This document shows, in pieces, positions 56,208 through 64,000 of a stretch of DNA of 64,000 bases; the stretch's first letter is position 1, and every line of letters starts with the position of its first letter. This stretch comes from Coptis chinensis. Its lineage: Eukaryota; Streptophyta; Magnoliopsida; Ranunculales; Ranunculaceae. Under the pieces are notes generated by a model, which made no database searches, had not been told where the DNA came from, and worked only from the letters and a program-made list of their open reading frames with translations. The DNA lies in contig CM027382.1 of the NCBI GenBank assembly GCA_015680905.1, positions 4,278,001-4,342,000 on the forward strand, in the 5' to 3' direction. The position numbers and the translations under genes are program-made.

Positions 56208-57212
56208 TCACACTTCCTGTATGGGACACTCAGTATTGTCTTCTTGACTTTTGGCATTGCAACATCTACGTATCCAATAGAGAAATACAGCTACGGCAGC
56301 AATGGCACCACCAAAACAACCTGTTTCAACCAATTTTACATCTGAGAGATGTTCACTGGATTTAACTCCATTAGTACTACTATTCCATATTACAAGTGAA
56401 CTCTCACTTTCATTGCCAATCCTCTCTTTGTACAAACGAAATATTCCATCTGATTCCAACGTCGACCTGTACATTATACTACCATTTGTGCTCTTAAATC
56501 GCTCTTCTCCATTGGTAAAATTTTTAATTATAACCGAATAACGAAGATTCAAATGACCATTGGAGTCTAGATTCAATGAAATGTTACTGCCTCTTCCACT
56601 TGTCGCACTATTCCAAACCTGATCACCTTTGTTCACATCATAGATGACGGCATTCCCATCTTGTTGCATACTTAATTTGTAACCATTGCTCGAATTTTTT
56701 AAGCATTTGGACATGAGACTATGCCCCGGTCTCAATGCTTGTCCCACTAAAATTGTATCAGTAGGATAATCAAAACTTTGCCATATCACATTAGAATCTA
56801 GACCATACATCACAAAGTTACCATTATCATGCAACATTGCGTATGAAGCGGATACATTCACGTTAAATAATGGTTTCGCCTTCTTACCTTGTACTGAGTG
56901 AACCATAAAGAAACCATCGTGATTGAATACAACTGATGAGTACGAATCAGAAAACAGAGAGTGGTCGTGGTTAGCGGCCCATACAAGTGTTCTAGTCTTG
57001 GTTCTGGCTAGCCATATACCGATGATGTATTCACTAGACATAGGGAAAAACCCAAAAGCAAAGTTTGTTGAAGGGGAGAGCCAGTAACTTGTCTGGTTTG
57101 GTTCAGTAGAAATAGATGAACCTAGTGTTATATTGAAGGGTGAAGAGGATTCAGCAACTAAAGCTAATGCAGCAAGAGAAAAGATGAGTTGTGAAACAGG
57201 ATGCCTCCCCAT
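56208..57212 (-). CDS. S-domain (bulb-type lectin) receptor-like protein lacking kinase, EGF and PAN domains
   Basis: Single-exon frame of 334 residues from the ATG at 57212. A signal peptide (about residues 1-22, LIFSLAALALVAESS) is followed by a bulb-type mannose-binding lectin region: SPSTNFAFGFFP, LVWAANHDHSLF, NFVMYGLDSNVIWQSFDYPTDTIL. A second lectin-like part has NGYKLSMQQDGNAVIYD. Several NxS/NxT sites fit an extracellular protein. A membrane span (GGAIAAVAVFLYWI) and a short basic cytoplasmic tail end the frame. S-domain receptor kinases normally continue through EGF/PAN-like and kinase domains of about 400 further residues. Here the extracellular region joins the membrane segment directly and the frame stops, 130 bp before a Helitron-like terminus. 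It is either a decoy-type receptor-like protein or a truncated gene. Confidence 0.82.
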   Translation of the reverse strand: MGRHPVSQLIFSLAALALVAESSSPFNITLGSSISTEPNQTSYWLSPSTNFAFGFFPMSSEYIIGIWLARTKTRTLVWAANHDHSLFSDSYSSVVFNHDGFFMVHSVQGKKAKPLFNVNVSASYAMLHDNGNFVMYGLDSNVIWQSFDYPTDTILVGQALRPGHSLMSKCLKNSSNGYKLSMQQDGNAVIYDVNKGDQVWNSATSGRGSNISLNLDSNGHLNLRYSVIIKNFTNGEERFKSTNGSIMYRSTLESDGIFRLYKERIGNESESSLVIWNSSTNGVKSSEHLSDVKLVETGCFGGAIAAVAVFLYWIRRCCNAKSQEDNTECPIQEV

Positions 57213-58782
57213 GTTTGTGATTCAATTGTTTGGAAGTTGATGTTAATGAGCAGCCTAAAAATTTTCACTCTCCGTATGTGCTCTTCGATGTCTCTCTTTT
57301 GGAAACAGCATGCATTTAGGCATGTATGATATCAGAAATATGTATTCTCATGGATTTAGAGAAACTTTGACTCTTTGTAATCAAGAGTAACGAAAAGATT
57401 AACTAATTAATAATGTGAAAAAGGAAGCTTCCCTATAAACGTATAAGATTTTAAGGAAAATGAGAAGCTAAGCAAAAAACCGAAAGAACCTTTGCAATGG
57501 TGTTGGGTTTCTATTTTAATACATGGAAATTAATCAAAAACTGTGAAAAGAATCATTAAAATTTAGAAATTTTATCCAGTAGAAACATGTTTCCATACTA
57601 AATAAACAAGTTTCACAATTTAAGTTTCGCCCATGTTATTAGCTGCAAATTTTGTGCTATTGACATGGGCGAAATGTTCCGCAATGCCGAAGTCACACAC
57701 GTAGTTACATCCTACTGTTGGCCTCTGACCTTAAACAACTACTTCCGGAGATTAATTTAATTTTTGGACAAATTGTGAGAACTTTCAAATCTTCATGAAC
57801 AACCTTCCACTGGAGACCAGGCCCCTATCTTAAAGCCTAGCCAAGAGTTTTAATCCATTGAAAATTATGATACTCATCATTAAAATTATCCAGAAGAAAA
57901 GAGGGAGGGGAAGAAGTTTCACATTTAAGAGTTTCAAATATGGCCAATCTATGGTAAAACCATCAAAATAGGCCATCATCATTTCTACAATTGTGATGAT
58001 CCCACTCATGCCTGAAGTGACATAGTTACATACTCTGGCCTCTTAAGTGCCATCCCAATGGAAGCTGGATGCACTAGGTGAGTAAGTGCCCAAGTGATAA
58101 TCAACAATGTTGATTGAAATAAAAATTCCCAATTCAAAAGTTAATGGTTCAGTGAGTGGCCGGGAAGTCATAAAACGTTTAAATGGACGGCAAGAGAGCT
58201 GTCGTCCAATTATTTTACTCAATTTTGCACTAGGACGATGTCGGATTAGTGAATAATATAGGTTAGGAAATAACAATATGATTAAGTGAGTAACCCTTAG
58301 TTCACCCCACTTAACTGACACCAAAGTACCAAACAAAAAACTTATAAATATGCTTAACGAATAATAATGAAATAAGTAAAACATGATGGGTCGTCAAATG
58401 TATTGGATAACATATCCCTTCAGTCGCTTTACGTGTTGGGCCCAATACATATCACGTTTAAGGTCCATTAGCCCATGACTCCATGTGGAAGAACCATTAG
58501 TTTACACAGAAGGAACCCACAAAACCTCTCTATTTTCACAAAACAGTAAACTAAAACAGAAAATTAACTTAAATATCCCGTCATCTTCACCCACCTTTCT
58601 TTATTTCAGATATGAAAATTTTACCCCAAAAAAAATCTAAGAACTATACAGTTTTAAATATTCTGGAAACATGTCATTTTTCATATACTCAGATACGAGA
58701 CAACCGATTTTATTTTCCAAAAATGGTTATGGAAAAAGATATAAACCATAACTCATTAAATAAACTATAATTCATCAAACAT
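57213..58782. other. 5' flank of the lectin-receptor gene and intergenic DNA
   Basis: No gene recognised. A minus-strand 113-codon frame at 58043-58384 has no similarity that I can name. Confidence 0.4.
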
Positions 58783-58860
58783 TTTTTTTTGGATAAGTTT
58801 GATTTTATTGATGGGGTCAAGTGCAAAGCACAATTACACACTTAAATAAATAAATAAATA
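58783..58860 (-). mobile_element. Possible LINE 3' tail fragment, minus strand
   Basis: On the minus strand the sequence reads through 'cccatcaataaaatcaaac' and 'ttatcc' into an A10 run. This resembles the tails of many plant LINE copies. It is followed on the plus strand by (aaat)n. Only ~60 bp, so low confidence. Confidence 0.3.
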
Positions 58861-58980
58861 ATCTTGCAAATTAAGAGATATATCTAAGATCGAGTTGTTT
58901 TTCCAATAAGCAAAAACGACTTGCGTTTTGTACAAAAAAATAACTTTTCTAGTAGAATATGGATGAAAAATATATTTAAT

Positions 58981-59175
58981 ACATGTGAATTTTTTTATTT
59001 ATATTTACATATGAAAAAATATATTTACATAGAAAAATGTTTATGCAAAAATAAATTTGCATAGTAGAATATCTATGAAAAATTACATTTACATATGAAA
59101 AAATATATTTACATAGTAGATTGTCTATGCAAAAGTAAATTTGCATAGTAGAATTTTGATGTAAAAGAAAATTTA
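58981..59175. repeat. AT-rich tandem repeat, ~84-bp period, about 2.3 copies
   Basis: 'acatatgaaaaaatatattt' recurs at 59007 and 59091, and 'aaatttgcatagtagaat' recurs downstream of each. It creates a spurious Tyr/Phe/Cys-rich minus-strand frame. Confidence 0.7.
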
Positions 59176-59454
59176 CACACAGAAAAATAAAAACACATAA
59201 AATAGAACACCAAACATTGGGAAACAAATAAACGAAATATAGAAGAAGATAATCAATATGCGTTCACACATTCAACTACAAATCAAAAATCCTCTCTTGT
59301 ATGCATATCAAAGTTGATCCCTAACCAAAATTATCAAAACTAATTTTCAAGTGGAATCAAAGAGGGTTGGAAGAGTGAAATCAAATAGATTCTATATAGT
59401 TTCATCGAAAGGATATACTCGGAAACAAAAAGAAAATAAAAAGGCAATTACAGT

Positions 59455-61308
59455 AAGGATATAGTGCAAGGAAGGGTTAGTAAGAACATCTTATCTAGTG
59501 TGGTGGATAAAATAAAAAGGAGAATCACGAGCTGGGCTGGAAGGCATCTATCGTTTCAAGGTAGATCGATCCTCATAAAATCAGTTCTATCGAGCATACC
59601 CATCTACAACATGTCCATTTACAGATGGCCAGCCTCTCTCATTAAAGAAACATAAACTTTATTCAGAAATTTCTTATGGACTGGGGATCTGTGCAAAACA
59701 AAAGCAATTACAGTAAGCTGGGATAAAGTCTGTAAACCAACTGATAAGGGAGGGTTGGGAGTGAAGAGACTAAAGGAGATCAACAAGAGCATGAATATGA
59801 AGCTTGCGTGACAAGTTTTGAATGGTACAAATGCTTTTGCAGAATTCATGAGAGCTAAGCACTTCACCAAAGCGGGCAGAGGCATAGAATACTATAACTT
59901 CTCTTCGATATGGACAGGGGTGAAACAAGCTATGGAGGAGATTTACCAAAAAACATAATGGATTGTGGGAGATGGTAAAAGTATCGATCTATGAAGAGAT
60001 TGCTGGATGGGGAGTTGGTATATTCAACAAGTTCTAAATCTACCCGACTCTTCTATCAAGGGAGTTTATGCTACTGTGAACCATCTCATTCATGAGGGAC
60101 AATGGAGTTTTCCTACATACTTTATTTAGCTTCTACAAACTCACAATATACCAATGGATGTTTTCCGCAATCCTGTGATTGACTATGATGCCAGATCAGA
60201 GAGTGTGGTGTACGTCCTGGAAAACATGGCAACTTCACTGTTGCTTTAGCACACGAGGAGATTCGAGCCAAGAGAAATAAGATAGCATGGCACAAAACAC
60301 TCTGGAGTAAACATATCCACCCAAAAACAGCAGCAAATTTATGGAAACTAATGCACAACTGTGCAGCTACTGGAGAGAAAATGCAGAGAATTGGTATTTC
60401 GTATGTGATGAGGTGTTGTGTATGTTTAGACGCATGTGAAAGCCTGCAGCATCTAATATGGGAGTGCCCAAATGCTCAAAAATTGTGGAGCTGGATGGCA
60501 GAAAGATTTCAGGTCAGACACAATTTCACTTCTCTCAATCAAGCTATCAAAATGGTTAGAAGCAGAAGCTCATTTATGCAACACATTTGGGAATCAGCGG
60601 TTTGTGGTGGAGTAGTCAGTCTATGGCTACACAGGAACATGATTTACTTTGAAGAAGCCAAAGTGAACTTGAGGTTTTGTAAAGGGTATGTCTTTTCGCA
60701 GATTAAATGTGCAGCTCATATGTCGAAAGGCTTCTTGAGGGATTCAGACCCAGACAAAAGGCTTCTCATTTCATGGGGAATCAATTGTAAACTTGGGAAT
60801 GCGCCACAGATAAAGCCTAGTCAATGGTTAGCCCCTTTCCCCCATATGATGAAAGGAAATACCGATGGCTCTAGTTTGGGAAACCCGGTCGAGCAGGGTG
60901 GGGAACTACATTCAGAGATGCAAAAGGAGCTTTCAAACTGGTATATAGTAAAACCTTGGGATAAGTGATAGTTACTTTGCAAAATGCTCGGCTATACTGG
61001 GCAATATGGAGTTGGCGATCGAGAGGAACTGGAGACACTTATGGATTGAATCTAACTCGCAAGTTACCATCAATGCATTCACTTCAAATAACATCCCATG
61101 ACAAATGCAAAATAGATGGAGGGGATGTAAGAGTATGTTTACACAATTTCTTTTCTCTCACACTTGGCGAGAGGCTAATTTTGTCGCAGATGCTGTGGCC
61201 AAAATAGGGACATCTTTAGAAATGAATGAGGTCTTAATGTACGAGGGCATCCCCCCATATTTGCATAAATGGGAGAACCCAAATGCGGTATACTTTCGTT
61301 TCGACTAA
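59455..61308 (+). pseudogene. Decayed LINE: end of reverse transcriptase, zf-RVT, RNase H
   Basis: The sequence begins abruptly with DIVQGRVSKNIL and LSFQGRSILIKSVLSSIPIY (after the RT core) and continues past stops as LFRNFLWTGD. The zf-RVT part lies in the frame at 60351-60968 (CCVCLDACESLQHLIWECPN). It ends with an RNase H start (GNTDGSSLGNP) and, in another frame at 61105-61308, THTWREANFVADAVAKIG to the stop. At least half a dozen stops or shifts, no poly(A) and no target duplication mark an old copy. It belongs to a different L1 lineage from the element at 8434, judged by aligned motifs. Confidence 0.85.
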
Positions 61309-61479
61309 GCTGTTATCTATTGTACTAGAGGGAGATCTAGTGAATAGATACAAACCTTGTAATTCTTTATTCTTATTCTATTTATTCTTTTATAATATAG
61401 TTTTATGCTTACCTTTTTTAAACAATTTGCAAAAAAAACTCCCCACTTTCTTGAAATTAGAATTAGTTTCATATTATTT

Positions 61480-61570
61480 AAAATAATATATAAAATTATA
61501 TATATATATATAAAATAAAATAAAAAAATATATATATATAGCGACAAAAATATATATATATAGCGTTTAA
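61480..61570. repeat. AT microsatellite
   Basis: Runs of (ta)n interrupted by 'aaaataaaataaaa' and 'gcgacaaa', including two copies of 'tatatatatatagcg'. Confidence 0.8.
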
Positions 61571-63531
61571 ATTGAAAAAAAACATACGGGTTTGCATACT
61601 TGTAATAATATTTTGTTTATTCAGTAATTTTGTTTAAAATAAGCAGATTGGTAAAAAACAAGAGTGGTTTTATGTTACGGGCAGAAGAGAGGGGGTAACC
61701 CGATAACAAATAGGGGGCTCAAGCCCATTTCTTGGAAAACATTGTCTTGGTCCAACAGAAACACAGGGTGGAGAATTTTCTGGAGAACATTGTCTTATCC
61801 TCTAGCTCTGGGCTTGGTAACCAGATTCAAATCTGTCAAAGACAGAATAATGTTACACCAAATCTTGTAACCGGTTCCTAGGTTGGTCTGAAAGCTACTC
61901 TTTGTTTAGCACTTTTGTAGAAAAAGACTGAATAGTATCTTACTATATTTTTTTCTTTAGCAACAACATGGTACACACATGGTTTTAGACACAGGCTTTT
62001 TCCTTGGTTCTTGGCTTCTTGCGTTTGGTGGCAGAGAAAGAAACATGGATATGAAATTCATCTGAAGATATAAATTCTTTTAAATCCAAGTTTCACAATA
62101 GAGGAAGTATGATTGTGAACTGCCTTTCCATTAGTGCATTACTGCTGTTATTAGACCTTGGGAATTGAAGGGTTCTGCCGTCTACGCTACCTTCTACTTA
62201 TACAATATCAATACATACTGTTCATACCGTAATTTTCAATAATTTTGTGCTGAAGTTTACTCCATAACCTTCACCGTACTACTCAAAAATGTCACAATAT
62301 GCAAAGGATAAAGAATGGTCCAGATGGATTTAGAACATGTCCATATCACGCACCTTTCATAATCCTGTACTCTCATATATATCATAGGGGGGAAAAGGAA
62401 GTGCACGGAAATGTAGCGAAATTTGGTGATAACACTCACAAAATATATGCAAGAGCACGACTTTTTTCGAATTTTTTTTTTACCTGATCCTACTCCTCGT
62501 TAACAAACTCGAAAACCCCTATTATTTTTAAGATAACCATCTCGAAAACCCCTATGAGTACAAAGGAACCAAGTTTTTACAAAATGCTAATCCACAGACA
62601 ACGAAGGCCAAATGCCAATGTCCTATTTCATAGAACTTGGATTATTGGACCCAGAGGTGAGAGACTCTGGTTCTGAGTTCTGACCTTTCGTAGTTTCCAA
62701 TTGAACTTGGTTAGTCGTATTTCAGTTCAGATTCGTCAAGTTTTTTTGTTTTTCAAATCTTCAACGTAAAGGGGCAAGTTTTTTGTTTCACACTTTCACC
62801 ACATCTACAAACCTGCTTTGAGGTTAAGTCTGTTAAGCTACCTTGTGTTAGAGCATTGTAGGGAAAATATTTGTACTGGTAGTATAGTACTGGTCTGTTA
62901 GCTACACGCTTTTTCCCTTGATTTTGGGGTTTTAGGTGTATGTTAGACTGTCACATACTCTATGTAGGCGCTTTATCTAATGACAGATCACAGATATTGG
63001 GATTAGAGATATGCATATACGTGCATAATAGATAAGATTTCCCATTTCTTGAATCTAAACTTAGCATAAATTAGGAAAGTTGATAATGAAATACATTTGA
63101 CTTTGTTTGAATCATCAAACTATCATTTGACCTTGGAAAGTAACCTATGATTAGAGGGCTTCTAGCTATGTACTTGAGCAGCAAAGCTTGGCTAGATAAC
63201 GAGATTAAAGATTTGCTAGTAATAAACTACTGACTAAGTAAAAACACTTGTTACATAGGGAATAATGCACTACAAACCTGAACTAGAACAACTGCCACTA
63301 AGTTATTACATACTACTACACTAGCTAGAGCACAACTTCCAGTGACACAACTGAAAACTCTTGAACTACTAAAACAACACCAACAACAATTAGATCATCT
63401 GGTACAGGGACCACTGTTTCTAAACCTTGTAATATTGCGCTACATTAAGAATTAGCACATCGAAAAACCTATGGTCCCCAGACCTGGTGATGAATTGTGA
63501 TTTGTGAACAAAGAAACCATTAACAACACCT
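61571..63531. other. Intergenic, downstream of the Mei2-like gene; nothing recognised
   Basis: AT-rich, only short frames. The final ~300 bases probably include the 3' UTR of the minus-strand Mei2-like gene. Confidence 0.4.
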
Positions 63532-63934
63532 TCAACGACAAAACCTAGCTCGTCTTCCAATCAAAAACGGAGTTGATCCTGTAGACTCAGCACCATTTCT
63601 AGGCGGTGTAAATACAGTGGGCAAGAACTCGTCAGTGTGGCATGCAAACCATGAACAGTCAAAATTCTTCGTCAGTTTCTCCCTCCCCTGCAATATCACC
63701 AATCATAAGTTCAAATAATGTTCCAGAAAAACACAAAGTTTTAAATCTAGCCGATGATTAATTAAGAAAAACTAAATGAAAAAGAAATTCACCTGAATCC
63801 TAGCATGTGTTATATTACAGACTTTACCAGATGTAGTATTATCCCACTTGAACATATGGTATGCATTGTAAAATCTGACTGCACCAACACCACTTGTGAA
63901 GTTGACAAATGCATACCCAAGGTTATACCCAGAC
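63532..63934 (-). CDS. Mei2-like RNA-binding protein, last two exons (gene continues past the window)
   Basis: Exons 63934-63793 and 63687-63532 on the minus strand, joined in phase (ATT CAG | GGG AGG). They encode 47 and 51 residues, ending at a TGA (63532-63534). The first reads SGYNLGYAFVNFTSGVGAVR and FYNAYHMFKW, then HARIQ; the second GREKLTKNF, DEFLPTVFTPPRNG. 'N-GYAFVNFTS...RFY-A-H---W' followed by 'ARIQG' and 'DE-LPV-F-PPRDG' is the conserved C-terminal RRM of plant Mei2-like / TERMINAL EAR1-like proteins, which bind RNA in meiosis and organ development. Upstream exons lie beyond position 64000, so the subfamily cannot be fixed. Confidence 0.88.
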
Positions 63935-64000
63935 CTGAAAATGCAACATGAATTGCAAAAAACCATTACAGATGAACAATTCCAAAGTTTTAATTTACTG

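Overview
The window is nuclear DNA from a flowering plant, most likely a eudicot. It is AT-rich, with long intergenic stretches, GT-AG introns, plant-type gene families (MORN-containing PIP5K, F-box, S-domain lectin receptor, Mei2-like RRM) and a dense load of plant transposons (L1-type LINEs, LTR elements, hAT and Mutator-like MITEs, Helitron remnants). I cannot name the species. There are no rRNA genes, CRISPR arrays or bacterial-type operons. I assembled exon-intron models by hand from reading frame, splice consensus and protein-family conservation; all codon phases close.

Layout. 0-8.4 kb is repeat-dominated: a ~55-bp minisatellite, the 3' end of an LTR retrotransposon whose LTR carries a 408-bp Mutator-like MITE with a 9-bp target duplication, a methyltransferase copy broken by a frameshift and by the LTR boundary, and two inverted copies of one MITE. 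8.4-12.9 kb is a 5'-truncated LINE with a 10-bp target duplication, itself interrupted by an LTR-element fragment. 13.1-15.0 kb is an F-box gene (minus). 19.3-23.1 kb is an eight-exon PIP5K gene (minus). 25.6-30.0 kb is a TE cluster: two hAT-type elements with 8-bp target duplications, two further TIR elements and a near-perfect 68-bp-arm hairpin. 32.8-37.4 kb is a seven-exon patatin-like phospholipase gene (minus). 39.0-48.9 kb is the gene-rich core: an EMG1/NEP1 gene (plus), a small mitochondrial-type protein (minus), a second EMG1/NEP1 gene (minus) and a ZNHIT2-type HIT-finger gene (plus). 49.5-56.1 kb carries Helitron ends, Helitron protein fragments and an F-box-associated-domain pseudogene. 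56.2-57.2 kb is an S-domain lectin receptor-like protein without kinase. 59.5-61.3 kb is a decayed LINE. The right edge holds the last two exons of a Mei2-like RNA-binding protein gene.

Genes together. The most coherent group is 39-49 kb. EMG1/NEP1 (18S rRNA pseudouridine methyltransferase, small-subunit biogenesis) is present twice with the same intron positions, in convergent orientation. The second copy shares an ~850-bp divergent intergenic region with a ZNHIT2 homologue, a family linked to snoRNP and R2TP assembly. The two EMG1 copies have lost different conserved motifs: one the RNA-contact motif, the other the SAM-loop motifs. Because the enzyme is a homodimer, this suggests functional partition or a heterodimer, and it is the observation most worth testing.
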